This document shows positions 46,459 to 56,491 of a stretch of 64,000 bases of DNA, one piece after another. The stretch is from Cyclobacteriaceae bacterium (lineage in GTDB: Bacteria; Bacteroidota; Bacteroidia; Cytophagales; Cyclobacteriaceae). A program made the translations under genes and the position numbers. The DNA lies in assembly GCA_019638285.1 (NCBI GenBank), contig JAHBUB010000005.1:84120-148119 (forward strand). Reading direction: 5' to 3'. Each line of letters starts with the position of its first letter. Position 1 is the first letter of the stretch. The notes under the pieces are model-generated. The model had not been told where the DNA came from, did no database searches, and worked only from the letters and a program-made list of their open reading frames with translations.

Positions 46459-47508
46459 ATGATTGACACGATAAAGACGAAAAGAGATATCCGTAAGCTT
46501 CAGCTTGATGAATTAAAAGCATTTTTCGTTGAGCATGGAGATAAGCCTTTCCGTGCACAACAGGTTTATGAGTGGCTATGGCAAAAATCCTGTAAGGACT
46601 TTGACCAAATGACCAATATTTCACTTTCCACCAGGGAACTGCTGAAAGAGCATTTTGTAATCAACCACATTCACGTGGATAACATGCAGCGAAGTGAGGA
46701 TGGCACTATAAAGAATGCCGTAAAGTTGCATGACGGACTTATTGTAGAGTCTGTGCTCATTCCTACAGAAAAGAGAATCACCGCATGCGTTTCATCCCAG
46801 GTGGGGTGTAGTCTCGATTGTAAGTTTTGTGCTACTGCACGACTCAAGCGAATGCGCAACCTCAATGCAGATGAGATCTATGATCAGGTGGCAGTCATTA
46901 AGGAACAAAGCGAGCTCTTCTTTGGAAGACCCTTGACCAATATTGTATTTATGGGTATGGGAGAGCCTTTGCTCAATTATAATAATGTAGTAGCAGCCAT
47001 TGACAAAATCACTTCACCCAAAGGGCTAAACATGGCCCCAAGGAGACTTACCGTTTCCACTGTGGGGGTGGCGAAAATGATTAAGAAAATGGCAGACGAT
47101 GAAGTGAAGTTCAACCTGGCCGTCTCTCTCCATGCTGCAATTAATAAAACACGATCGTCCATCATGCCCATCAACGACACCAACAATCTGGAAGAGTTGG
47201 CGGAAGCAATAAAGTACTGGTATGCCAAACGAAAGAAAAAGGTTACTTACGAGTACGTAGTATGGAAAGGCATAAATGATGATATGGAGCACGCCCAAGC
47301 TTTGCTTAAATTCTGCAAAATAGTTCCTTCCAAAGTAAACCTGATTGAATACAACTCCATTGAAGATGACAAATTCCAACAAGCCAGCGAGGATACGCTG
47401 CGCATGTACCAGGAGCTTTTAGAAAGCAATGGCATTACGGCAAGGATAAGAAAGAGCCGGGGCAAAGACATTGATGCTGCCTGCGGTCAATTGGCAAATA
47501 AGAGCTGA
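46459..47508 (+). CDS. rlmN: Dual-specificity 23S rRNA/tRNA m2A methyltransferase
   Basis: Radical SAM enzyme that methylates C2 of A2503 in 23S rRNA and A37 in some tRNAs; 349 residues from the ATG at 46459. The cluster motif is CSLDCKFC near residue 115, with GMGEPLLNYNNV and STVGVAKMIKKMA following, and the methylated Cys lies in the C-terminal AACGQLA. The frame upstream to 46423 overlaps the previous gene and is not used. Confidence 0.95.
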   Translation: MIDTIKTKRDIRKLQLDELKAFFVEHGDKPFRAQQVYEWLWQKSCKDFDQMTNISLSTRELLKEHFVINHIHVDNMQRSEDGTIKNAVKLHDGLIVESVLIPTEKRITACVSSQVGCSLDCKFCATARLKRMRNLNADEIYDQVAVIKEQSELFFGRPLTNIVFMGMGEPLLNYNNVVAAIDKITSPKGLNMAPRRLTVSTVGVAKMIKKMADDEVKFNLAVSLHAAINKTRSSIMPINDTNNLEELAEAIKYWYAKRKKKVTYEYVVWKGINDDMEHAQALLKFCKIVPSKVNLIEYNSIEDDKFQQASEDTLRMYQELLESNGITARIRKSRGKDIDAACGQLANKS

Positions 47509-47564
47509 TGAATTGCTTTGATGGAATAGCTCCTGTGCCTAATCTGAGGTATTAAAACTTGATA

Positions 47565-48467
47565 CTATTTCTTGCTGGCGTTGAAGAGTTTTTCTTTTTC
47601 GTCTGCGGATAAACTTTCGTAACCACGCTCTGAAATTTTGTCAAGAATGGCATCAATCTCTTCCTGGCTGGCTTTAGGCCCGGTCTTCGAACTGGATTTG
47701 GGTTTGGGGTTGAATTTAGACTCTGACTTGCGATAAGACACTTTCACTTTAGGTCTTGGCTCTACCAAACCTTTGAACCAATCCAGGGTGGAAGTAATCC
47801 AACCTCCCCAATCTACACCCACCTGCAATTGTTTGATGTAAATAAATCCCATCAAAGCACCACCCAAGTGAGCAATATTACCCCCCGCATTGGAGCCCAC
47901 AGAACCAAGAAAGGACATCATAATGTAAAATGCCGCAATGTATTTGATCTTAACAGGTCCGAGAAATAATAAATAGAAAGTATAATTTGGAAGAAGTACG
48001 GCTGCCCCCGTCACTATTGCGAACACCGCTGCAGACGCCCCCACCATACCTAAGAATTCGGAACGTTCCATAAAGTAGGGAACCACATTGTACACCAATA
48101 GATAAACCACGCCTCCTGTAATAGCACCCAGTAAATACAATGCAATCAGTTTGTCATTGCCCAGGTATTCAATAAAAAGCTTTCCAAACCAGTAGAAGAC
48201 TAACATATTGAAAAGGATGTGAAAAATATCAGTAAGACTATGTGCAAAAGCATAGGTGACGATCGTCCAGGGCCTTAATAGAAACTCTGAAAATTTAGGC
48301 GGAATAGTAAATTGCTTACTGACAAAAGCATAAACCCAATCCGCCCCCCCCACGGTGCTGAACACGTATATAATACCCATTACCAAAAACACGGCCACAT
48401 TGATCACAATCAACTGAATGTGCGCATTGTTGGGTTTTTGAAAAATAGATTTAAACTCGTCAAACAC
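47565..48467 (-). CDS. Rhomboid-family intramembrane protein, copy 1
   Basis: A 300-residue membrane protein with about six helices. The Ser of the rhomboid dyad is in GASAAVFAIV and the His in NIAHLGGALMGF. An HILFNMLVFYWFG segment provides the usual oxyanion-side His/Asn. After about residue 215 a soluble, Lys/Ser-rich tail of 80 residues ends in SERGYESLSADEKEKLF. It should cleave single-pass membrane proteins. It follows another rhomboid gene by 13 bases; copy duplication is likely. Confidence 0.9.
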   Translation of the reverse strand: MFDEFKSIFQKPNNAHIQLIVINVAVFLVMGIIYVFSTVGGADWVYAFVSKQFTIPPKFSEFLLRPWTIVTYAFAHSLTDIFHILFNMLVFYWFGKLFIEYLGNDKLIALYLLGAITGGVVYLLVYNVVPYFMERSEFLGMVGASAAVFAIVTGAAVLLPNYTFYLLFLGPVKIKYIAAFYIMMSFLGSVGSNAGGNIAHLGGALMGFIYIKQLQVGVDWGGWITSTLDWFKGLVEPRPKVKVSYRKSESKFNPKPKSSSKTGPKASQEEIDAILDKISERGYESLSADEKEKLFNASKK

Positions 48468-48480
48468 TAGTCATCTTCTT

Positions 48481-49065
48481 TTAGTAACCTCGTTCTGTGC
48501 CGCCACTTCTCCATGCTGTAATGATCAGGAATGCAATAAATGCGCCACCAAAGTGTGCTAGATGGGCCACTGAGCCACTCCTGTCCATAAGATAAGTAAG
48601 AAAACCCATCAAAAATACCATGTATTTTGCCTTTATGGGAATAGGCGGAAATAATAACATAATTTCGAGGTTTGGAAATATCATTCCAAACGCCATCAAT
48701 ATACCATAAAGAGCACCAGAAGCCCCCAACATAATCCCTCCTGTCCCAGGGTAAAAATAATAATTCACCAAAGCATAAATTACTGCTGCTCCAATCCCTG
48801 TAGCCAGGTAAAATATCAAAAATTTCTTTTCACCCCAATGGCTTTCAAGGATGGGAGCAAAAGATGCCAGCGCAAACATATTGAAGAAAATGTGACCAAT
48901 GCCCCCATGCGCAAACATATAGGTAAAGAACTGATAGGGGGCAAAGGCTCCGGATCCTATGGGCCAGAGGGAGATATAGGGCGTGATCCCAAGAAATTGC
49001 TGCGCCAAAAAAACCACCACATTAATGATGATAAGAGTGCGAACGAGCGGTGTTAGTCTAAACAT
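48481..49065 (-). CDS. Rhomboid-family intramembrane protein, copy 2
   Basis: A 194-residue rhomboid consisting almost only of the membrane core. The catalytic Ser lies in GASGALYGILMAFG and the His in HLAHFGGAFIAF; HIFFNMFALASFA is the conserved helix-2 motif. Substrate unknown. It begins 12 bases after the mutL reading frame ends, so mutL and both rhomboid genes are probably one transcript. Confidence 0.92.
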   Translation of the reverse strand: MFRLTPLVRTLIIINVVVFLAQQFLGITPYISLWPIGSGAFAPYQFFTYMFAHGGIGHIFFNMFALASFAPILESHWGEKKFLIFYLATGIGAAVIYALVNYYFYPGTGGIMLGASGALYGILMAFGMIFPNLEIMLLFPPIPIKAKYMVFLMGFLTYLMDRSGSVAHLAHFGGAFIAFLIITAWRSGGTERGY

Positions 49066-49077
49066 TCAGGTGGAAAT

Positions 49078-50877
49078 TTATCGGTTAAAGCAGTTTTCAA
49101 TTTTAGAAGCATCAAAAATAAAAAAGGTAGGCGAGCCTCCGGGAGAAAAGTTAGGATTATTACAGGCAAAAAGACCTTCCACCAAGGCCTCCATCTCTTC
49201 TTTTTGCAATTTCTGTCCCGACTTAATAGCCGCCCTTTTTGCCAGCGATCTTGCCAGATTTTCTTTCAAAGGAATAGAAAGCTCTGATTGATAAATTTTA
49301 AACTGCTCAATTAGGCCCTCAAAAAGTTCTTTTTCTCCTCCTGAAATATCAGCCGGTATCCCTGATACAAGCACAGCACTTTTACCAAACACTTCAAACC
49401 TGAATCCAAGTGCTTTGATTTCGTTCTCTACCTCCATAACAAGAGCAAAATCTGCTGGAGACAACTCCACAGTCTGAGGAAACAAACTCTGCTGGCTGTT
49501 CCCCACCGCACCTTTCATCTGAAGTAAAAACTTTTCGTAAAGTACTCTTTCATGCACTGCCTCCTGATCCATAATCATAAGCCCGTCCCTTACAGCCCGC
49601 ACAACATATTTGTTGTGAAGCTGGAAAACCGTGCGTTCCTCAAAGTGGTGAGGGGCATCCTCCCTATTCAATGCACTTTCAAAACGGATAAATGGTCTAT
49701 TCTCAATACCGTGCCTTAATGCAGACGACTCCTCCTGATGAAGTAATTTTTCCCAGTTATCAAGGTTCGCTTTGTTCAATGAATTGCTAAACTGCTCATT
49801 GCGATAAGCCTCCTGAAAGTCGCGGTTACCCGCACTTAGTTTATTCATCACATTCACATCTGACGAAAAGTCAATGGCCGGTGATAGATTATGGGCACCC
49901 AATGCTTGTCTTACCGTAGAACGCACCACCGCATAGACCGCACGCTCATCGTCAAACTTAATTTCCGTTTTAGTGGGATGGACATTTACATCAATGTGTT
50001 TTGGGTCAATCTCCATGAACAGCACATAAAAAGGGTAGCTACCTTCTGGTAATAACCCTTCAAACGCAGTAGACACCGCATGGTTAAGGTAATTGCTTTT
50101 AATAAACCGATTGTTAACAAAAAAGAACTGCTCACCCCTGGTTTTCTTTGCAGATTCCGGCCTACCCACATACCCCGTCACTTTTACCAAAGCAGTTTCT
50201 TCATTGCACGCGGCCAATTGTTGTTGATAACTTTTACCAAACAAAGCCACAATACGCTGACTTAATTTACCGGGTTGCAAATCATGAATAAGTTGATCAC
50301 CATGTATCAACTGAAATGACTTCTGTGGATAAGCCAAAGCCAGACGCTGAAACTCATCAATGACGTGTTACATTTCTACAGGTGTAGACTTCAAAAAATT
50401 TCTTCTGGCGGGAATGTTGTAAAATAAGTTTTTAACACTAATGCTGGTGCCTGCTTCAAAAGCTGTTTGCTCTTGCTTTTTTACTTCAGATCCTTCAATG
50501 AGCAGCAAGGTGCCCAGTTCTTTCACCGGCATTCTGGTTTTCATCTCCACATGCGCAATAGCAGCAATGGAGGCGAGTGCCTCTCCACGAAAACCCATAG
50601 TACGCAATTGAAACAAATCCTCAGCTTTTTTTATTTTTGAGGTGGCGTGCCTTTCAAAGCTCAGACGTGCATCTGTCTCGCTCATTCCTGTGCCATTGTC
50701 TATCACCTGAATCAGGATTTTTCCTGCCTCTTTTACGATTACTTTTATATCATCTGCAGCGGCATCAATGGCATTTTCCATCAATTCTTTTACTACGCTG
50801 GCAGGTCGTTGTACCACTTCTCCAGCTGCAATCTGGTTGGCGATGGAATCTGGAAGAAGTTGAATGATATCGGCCAT
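49078..50877 (-). pseudogene. mutL: mutL interrupted by an in-frame stop codon
   Basis: MutL is the mismatch-repair ATPase/endonuclease. The first 169 codons encode an intact-looking GHKL domain ([51 protein letters not shown]). A TAA at 50370-50368 then interrupts the frame where relatives have Arg or Lys before HIIDEFQR. Without any frameshift the same frame continues as HVIDEFQRLALAYPQ and runs to 49078, including DQEAVHERVLYE (endonuclease motif) and the C-terminal FACNNPNFSPGG. Reading through would give about 600 residues, the normal length. So this is a nonsense mutation or base-call error, not a fusion or shift. Confidence 0.88.
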
Positions 50878-50896
50878 GAATAAATTAAAAAACAGA

Positions 50897-51259
50897 TTAT
50901 TGCTTTTTGAATTTCAGGAACAAATAAAAAGGTACAAATAACGCAAATCCGTATAAAGCCACCTGCCCCCATTGAATGTAAGCAATAATGAACAGCACAA
51001 GAAAAAGAATGATGCCGAAGCGCAACAGGCTTGATCCCACTGTCACACCGGATTTTTTAGAGCGCTTGCGTGCGGCATGAAATGAACCGGATATACGTGA
51101 ACGATAGTCGCCATGGCCCTGGTCTTCTTCCAGTTTCAGTTCTCGTTTTATTCGAGCTTCACGTTCCTTCAATTCCTCCTTTTGGGGGTCGTAATACCTT
51201 GGTGTATAATTAAATCGTTGGTGCTGGGGTGCCTTCGTAAATAATGAAAAAATCTTCAT
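50897..51259 (-). CDS. Small membrane protein of unknown function upstream of mutL
   Basis: A 120-residue protein with a charged first half (residues 1-75: [21 protein letters not shown], then RKRSKKSG) and two closely spaced hydrophobic segments near 80-113 ([18 protein letters not shown] and [16 protein letters not shown]). No family is recognised. It lies 19 bases before the mutL start, so it heads the mutL-rhomboid transcript. Confidence 0.65.
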   Translation of the reverse strand: MKIFSLFTKAPQHQRFNYTPRYYDPQKEELKEREARIKRELKLEEDQGHGDYRSRISGSFHAARKRSKKSGVTVGSSLLRFGIILFLVLFIIAYIQWGQVALYGFALFVPFYLFLKFKKQ

Positions 51260-51461
51260 GTCTGGTGTTTTATTGAAATAACTGTCCTATTGACAGACGT
51301 GGAACACTAATTATTATTTTCCGCACCTCCAATGGGCACGATTGATGAATGACATCCCATTACTTGTTATTTTTACGTTTAAGTGATGGATGACGGGCCC
51401 AACAGGGGCTTCCTGCAAAAATGAAGTTAATCGCTTATAATTACAAAAACCTAACGGCCCT

Positions 51462-54335
51462 ATGGTAAAAAAAGTTTTGCTTGTTTTGTTCATGGGAGCA
51501 TGGATTCCCAACCTTTTAGCACAAGACAAAAAAAACCAGTGGATTGACAGTGTTTTTCAAACATTGGACGCAGAGGAGAAGATAGGCCAATTGTTTATAC
51601 TTCCCATTTCTTCTTATGCAAAACGCAATGAAATAGAGAATTTCTTTAGTGATATAAATCGTTATCATCCAGGAGGCGTAACCATTACCGGGGGCGGGCC
51701 TGTAGGCACTGCAAAACTCATCAATCGATTGCAAAAAGAATCAGCAATTCCACTGATGGTAATGATGGACGCTGAAAATGGGCCTGGTAATGTATTGGAT
51801 AGTCTTCTCCAATTTCCAAAGCCCCTGGCACTCGGTGCCATCGTCAATGATTCACTCTTATTCTCATTGGGGGGAGAGATTGCGAGACAAATGAAATTAC
51901 TTGGGATCAATGTGAATTTGGCACCCAATGCCGACATTGATCTCATGACCAAACATCCATTTGGTTTTTATGGAACAGATATAAAATCTGTATCTGCTAA
52001 AAATATCTCTTATATGAATGGTTTGCAACAAAATGGCGTAATCGCAGTAGCAAGGCATGTGTCTGATTTCCCTGAAATTGACGAAGACCTGGAGCAAGAT
52101 TATGACTTCACAAACAATCAACTGGATACCTTAACTTTTTATCCATTCGACCAGTTGATCAAAGCAGGAATCAAAGGAATAAACACTTCCAATTTTCAGT
52201 TTTCATCCCTCGATAAAAAGAAAGTCGTTCCTGCGTCTATATCCCCCGTTTTCATCAGTGATGTATTGAAAAAGCAGAAGAACTTTAGCGGTCTGGCTAT
52301 CACTGATATCCCATACATTCAAAGACTTTCAGGCAAGGCAAAAAACGAGAGTGAGAAGTTAGCGTTTGAAATCGGAAATGACTTACTGATTGATCCGGAT
52401 AATATAAGTGTTGCCATAAGAAAAATTCACGCTTCGATAAAGCATGATGCTTCCCTTAGGCTTCAGCTCGATAATAGTGTTAAAAGAATATTGGCCGCAA
52501 AATATGATGCGGGGCTCTCCCTGCACACATCGCTTATTATCGATAACTTAATAGATCTCATTAATTCCCCAAAAGCCAGGGTATTTAATCATGAACTTGT
52601 CACATCATCAATCACCCTTGTTAAAAATCAATCGGAATTAATTCCTATAAAAACGCTGGACGGAAAAAAATTCGCCTCCATCACCGTTGGGAAAGGAGAT
52701 ACGGAAGCATTCCTTCAATACCTCAACAACTACAAACAATTTGATTCCTATGCAATTGACGAGCCAGGTGACACCCTTCAAATAGCCGATCAAGTCAAGA
52801 ACTATGATCTTTTGGTGATCAGTGTTTTTTCCATGAAGCCGTCTGATAGAAACTCATTTGTACAATGGATGAATAAACTCATTGGCAAACAAACAACAAT
52901 CGTAGCTTCTTTTGGAAACCCTTATGATTTAACCGGACTTGAAGAACCAAATGCGTTGTTATTGTCTTATTCCGATCAGGCGCCAGCACCTATGTTAACA
53001 GCTCAGGTGATTTTTGGTGCTCAGTCTGCTTTAGGGATTACCCCCATAGCCATTCATAATTTATTTAATAGAAATGAAGGAAAGCCAAACGAAATGCTAA
53101 ACCGGCTTGCCTATGGAATACCCGAACAGGCAGAAATGAATGGCCAAACATTGGAAAAAATAAATGCCATCGTAGCGCAAGCCATTGACTCTGGGGCCAC
53201 TCCTGGATGCAATGTGATTATTGCCCGTAAGGGGAAAATAATTTTCGATAAAGCATATGGCTGGAGAACCTACGATCGCCAGGAGCCGGTAACCCCACAA
53301 ACCATTTACGACCTCGCGTCAATCACCAAAGTAGCGGCTACGCTGCAAACAGTAATGTTCATGTATGAAAAAAATATAATTGATATAAATAAAAAACTAT
53401 CGGTTTATCTACCCGAACTAAAAAATACGAACAAAAAAGATTTTATCATCAAAGATATACTTACGCATCAGGCGGGTCTCTGGCCATTCCTCCCCTACTG
53501 GCTTCAAACCATGGAAGATTCTACCTTGTTGCCAAGCTATTACAGTACCACTCAAAATTCTGAATATCCATTCCCCGTGTCAAAAGATTTATTTGCCACT
53601 AAAGTAATGAGGGACAGCATGTGGCACTGGATCATCAATGCAAAGGTACGTGAGAAGAAGCCCAAAACTCCATACGATTATACTTATAGCGACATGGGCT
53701 TTTATATGATGCAACACCTGGCAGAGAGGGTGTTGAATCAACCCATTCAGGATTTTCTTGCTCAGAACATTTATGATCCTATTGGAGCAACCACCACTGG
53801 CTTTTTACCACTGGAGAGGTTTTCCGAACATCAAATAGCTCCTACTGAAATAGATAAGAAATTTAGAGGGAGCATGTTGGTAGGGTATGTGCACGATCAG
53901 GGAGCTGCCATGTTTGGTGGTGTTGCAGGACATGCCGGCCTGTTTAGTGATGCAAACGATTTGGCAAAACTTGGGCAAATGTGGCTTCAGGAAGGAAAAT
54001 ATGGAGGGCTGCAATTCTTTAAACCAGAGACTATTCAACTTTTCACACAAAAGCAATATGAAAGCAGCAGGCGAGGCCTCGGTTGGGATAAGCCAACAGT
54101 AAGCGATTGGAATGGTCCCACCTCACTCTACGCCTCTCCAAAAACATTCGGCCATACGGGCTTTACTGGAACGGCCGTTTGGGTAGACCCCGAATTTGAT
54201 TTGGTCTTTGTCTTTTTATCAAATAGAGTGTATCCTGACATGTTAAATAACAAACTATTAACAGCCAATATTCGTCCTAGAATACAGGATATCATTTATC
54301 AGTCCATTTTTGATTATTGTAAACGCGAAAATTGA
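51462..54335 (+). CDS. GH3-like domain fused to a serine beta-lactamase-fold domain
   Basis: A 957-residue exported protein with a signal peptide ending near LLA-Q (residues 20-21). Residues about 30-360 form a glycoside hydrolase family 3 barrel (beta-N-acetylhexosaminidase type), with a possible nucleophile Asp in LAITDIPY (D282). A GH3 C-terminal-like region follows. From about 570 a class C beta-lactamase/DD-peptidase domain has SITK (S620, K623), YSD (742-744) and HTG (898-900). Together they suggest a peptidoglycan-processing envelope protein. The GH3 loop KHFPGHGDTxxDSH is replaced by RHVSDFPEIDEDLEQDYD from H199, so the hexosaminidase part may be inactive while the serine part looks complete. 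Confidence 0.88.
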   Translation: MVKKVLLVLFMGAWIPNLLAQDKKNQWIDSVFQTLDAEEKIGQLFILPISSYAKRNEIENFFSDINRYHPGGVTITGGGPVGTAKLINRLQKESAIPLMVMMDAENGPGNVLDSLLQFPKPLALGAIVNDSLLFSLGGEIARQMKLLGINVNLAPNADIDLMTKHPFGFYGTDIKSVSAKNISYMNGLQQNGVIAVARHVSDFPEIDEDLEQDYDFTNNQLDTLTFYPFDQLIKAGIKGINTSNFQFSSLDKKKVVPASISPVFISDVLKKQKNFSGLAITDIPYIQRLSGKAKNESEKLAFEIGNDLLIDPDNISVAIRKIHASIKHDASLRLQLDNSVKRILAAKYDAGLSLHTSLIIDNLIDLINSPKARVFNHELVTSSITLVKNQSELIPIKTLDGKKFASITVGKGDTEAFLQYLNNYKQFDSYAIDEPGDTLQIADQVKNYDLLVISVFSMKPSDRNSFVQWMNKLIGKQTTIVASFGNPYDLTGLEEPNALLLSYSDQAPAPMLTAQVIFGAQSALGITPIAIHNLFNRNEGKPNEMLNRLAYGIPEQAEMNGQTLEKINAIVAQAIDSGATPGCNVIIARKGKIIFDKAYGWRTYDRQEPVTPQTIYDLASITKVAATLQTVMFMYEKNIIDINKKLSVYLPELKNTNKKDFIIKDILTHQAGLWPFLPYWLQTMEDSTLLPSYYSTTQNSEYPFPVSKDLFATKVMRDSMWHWIINAKVREKKPKTPYDYTYSDMGFYMMQHLAERVLNQPIQDFLAQNIYDPIGATTTGFLPLERFSEHQIAPTEIDKKFRGSMLVGYVHDQGAAMFGGVAGHAGLFSDANDLAKLGQMWLQEGKYGGLQFFKPETIQLFTQKQYESSRRGLGWDKPTVSDWNGPTSLYASPKTFGHTGFTGTAVWVDPEFDLVFVFLSNRVYPDMLNNKLLTANIRPRIQDIIYQSIFDYCKREN

Positions 54336-54372
54336 CAGAAGAACGAAACTAAACACCTAAAAAGCAGGTTAA

Positions 54373-55542
54373 ATGACAAAGAATACCATGGCTGAAAAAA
54401 TGAAAATAGGGATTGTATGTTACCCGACATTTGGGGGAAGTGGTGTAGTGGCCACAGAATTGGGAAAAGCCCTGGCCAAAGGTGGACATGAAATTCACTT
54501 TATTACTTATTCACAGCCAAGTCGACTTGATTTTCTAAATGAAAATCTTTTCTATCACGAAGTTGATATCCGAACCTACCCGCTATTTGAATATCCCCCC
54601 TACGAACTGGCATTGGCGAGCAAGATGGTAAGCGTGGTTAAAAACGAGAAACTTGACCTACTCCATGTACACTATGCCATACCTCATGCTTCTTCCGCTT
54701 ACATGGCCAAACAAATATTAAAAACACAAGGCATTACCATTCCGGTAGTAACTACGCTTCATGGCACAGACATTACTCTGGTAGGTAAAGATGCTTCTTA
54801 CGAACCGGTAGTAACCTTCAGCATCAATGAATCAGATGGGGTAACTGCTGTTTCCAAAGACCTCCGGTATCAAACTTTTGAGTTCTTTGATATTACCAGA
54901 GATATTGAAGTTATCCCAAACTTTATAGACCTGAACAAATTCAAAAAACAGAAGAAAGATCATTTTAAAAAAGCCATCTGTCCAAATGATGAAGTCCTCA
55001 TCGTACACATTTCCAATTTCAGAAAAGTAAAACGAATTGGGGATGTGGTAAAAATATTTAACAACATTAGAAAGGAGATTCCCGCTAAGTTATTGATGAT
55101 TGGGGATGGTCCCGAGCGCACAGGAGCTGAAGACTTGTCAAAAAAGTTAGGGATTGAAGATGACGTTAGGTTTTTAGGAAAACTCGAGGCCATCGAAGAG
55201 GTGCTTTCAGTTGCTGATTTATTTTTAATGCCATCTGAAAAAGAAAGTTTTGGACTTGCTGCACTGGAGGCAATGGCTTGTGAGGTTCCTGTGATTTCTT
55301 CCAACGCAGGAGGCATACCAGAGCTTAATATTAATGGCGTTACAGGATTCTTGAGTGATGTGGGTAACGTTGAGGAAATGTCAAAAAATGCGCTTTATGT
55401 TCTTAATAAGGAAAATCTCTATTCATTTAAAGAAAATGCATTGAAGCGAGCGCAGGAGTTTGATATTACAAACATCTTGCCGTTATATGAAAATTATTAT
55501 AGAAAAGTAATTGAGAAGTCAGTCGAGAGAGTTGGTGTTTAA
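54373..55542 (+). CDS. bshA: N-acetyl-alpha-D-glucosaminyl L-malate synthase
   Basis: GT4 glycosyltransferase that joins GlcNAc (from UDP-GlcNAc) to L-malate, the first bacillithiol step. It has 389 residues. KIGIVCYPTFGGSGVVATELGKAL near the start, HVHYAIPHASSAYMA, TLHGTDITLVG and the donor-site ESFGLAALEAMACEVPVISSNAGG are characteristic of BshA. In-frame ATGs at 54388 and 54400 are alternative starts. The bshB and bshC genes are not in the window. It follows the GH3 fusion gene by 37 bases. Confidence 0.92.
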   Translation: MTKNTMAEKMKIGIVCYPTFGGSGVVATELGKALAKGGHEIHFITYSQPSRLDFLNENLFYHEVDIRTYPLFEYPPYELALASKMVSVVKNEKLDLLHVHYAIPHASSAYMAKQILKTQGITIPVVTTLHGTDITLVGKDASYEPVVTFSINESDGVTAVSKDLRYQTFEFFDITRDIEVIPNFIDLNKFKKQKKDHFKKAICPNDEVLIVHISNFRKVKRIGDVVKIFNNIRKEIPAKLLMIGDGPERTGAEDLSKKLGIEDDVRFLGKLEAIEEVLSVADLFLMPSEKESFGLAALEAMACEVPVISSNAGGIPELNINGVTGFLSDVGNVEEMSKNALYVLNKENLYSFKENALKRAQEFDITNILPLYENYYRKVIEKSVERVGV

Positions 55543-55604
55543 TTAGCCACTGAGGCTGAGTTTGTAGTAGTCGTGTCGATAGTTGGAAATTGAAAGGTTA
55601 TGCT

Positions 55605-56258
55605 ATGAAAAAAAATAATAAACCTCACAACAAAGGAAGCAAGGAGCTTTTCCAAAATCCTATTTTAGAGAAACTCTCAAGAACGCACATCGCGGTTCCC
55701 ATTACCATATTTTTTATTTACTCATCAGTATTGCTTTACTGGAATGTAACCCATACTTCTCTGTCACTGGGCATGTCGGTACTGATGTTTATTATTGGCC
55801 TGATCTTTTTCACCTGGGTGGAATACCTCGTGCATAGGTATTTATTCCACATGGAAACATACACGAAGCTCAGGGCCAAGTTTCAATATACCATGCATGG
55901 AGTTCACCATGAGTTTCCAAAAGATAAAGACAGATTGGCAATGCCACCATTACTCAGCATAACTATTGCAACATTGCTTCTTTTTTTATTCAGGCTGGTA
56001 TTGGGTGATCTCGTATTTTCTTTTTTGCCAGGATTCCTTGTGGGATATGCGTTATATTTAGCCATTCATTACATGGTACATGCCTACCAACCTCCAAAAA
56101 ACTTCTTCAAAATCCTCTGGATCAACCACAGTATTCATCATTATAAAGATGAGCATGGTATTTACGGAGTATCTTCTCCATTGTGGGATTATGTGTACGG
56201 TACTATTACGCCTATCCACCATAAAGCAAAAAGCGACCTAGCACAAACTAACACCTGA
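55605..56258 (+). CDS. Fatty acid hydroxylase / sterol desaturase family membrane enzyme
   Basis: A 217-residue diiron membrane oxygenase from the ATG at 55605. Four hydrophobic segments surround the eight-His signature: HRYLFH, HGVHHEF, HYMVHAYQPP and NHSIHHYKDEHGIYG. The pattern is closest to FA2H-type 2-hydroxylases of sphingolipids and fatty acids, which fits Bacteroidota that make hydroxylated sphingolipids, but a carotene-hydroxylase-like role cannot be excluded. It is 62 bases downstream of bshA. Confidence 0.88.
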   Translation: MKKNNKPHNKGSKELFQNPILEKLSRTHIAVPITIFFIYSSVLLYWNVTHTSLSLGMSVLMFIIGLIFFTWVEYLVHRYLFHMETYTKLRAKFQYTMHGVHHEFPKDKDRLAMPPLLSITIATLLLFLFRLVLGDLVFSFLPGFLVGYALYLAIHYMVHAYQPPKNFFKILWINHSIHHYKDEHGIYGVSSPLWDYVYGTITPIHHKAKSDLAQTNT

Positions 56259-56491
56259 AAGTAGTTACATCCATGTCGGTTGAAATATCCGGGAATGTAA
56301 TTTGGTAATTCTCACCCAACCTTACCTCTCCTACAAAGGGTGCTGTATTCTCGTAAGCTTATTATTCATCAAATTGAAAATTTATACGAACAGAACGCTC
56401 CTTTTATTGGTTATATAACGTTAAACTACGTTTATGCATCAGCATCATTCTAATGCCTATTTTGGATTAAATTGCTCCTAATCAATCTATC

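Noticed and set aside
49078-50877. mutL frameshift or two separate genes
   Set aside because: The two halves are in the same frame separated by exactly one stop and ten sense MutL-like codons, so a frameshift is excluded and a designed split is less likely than a nonsense change.
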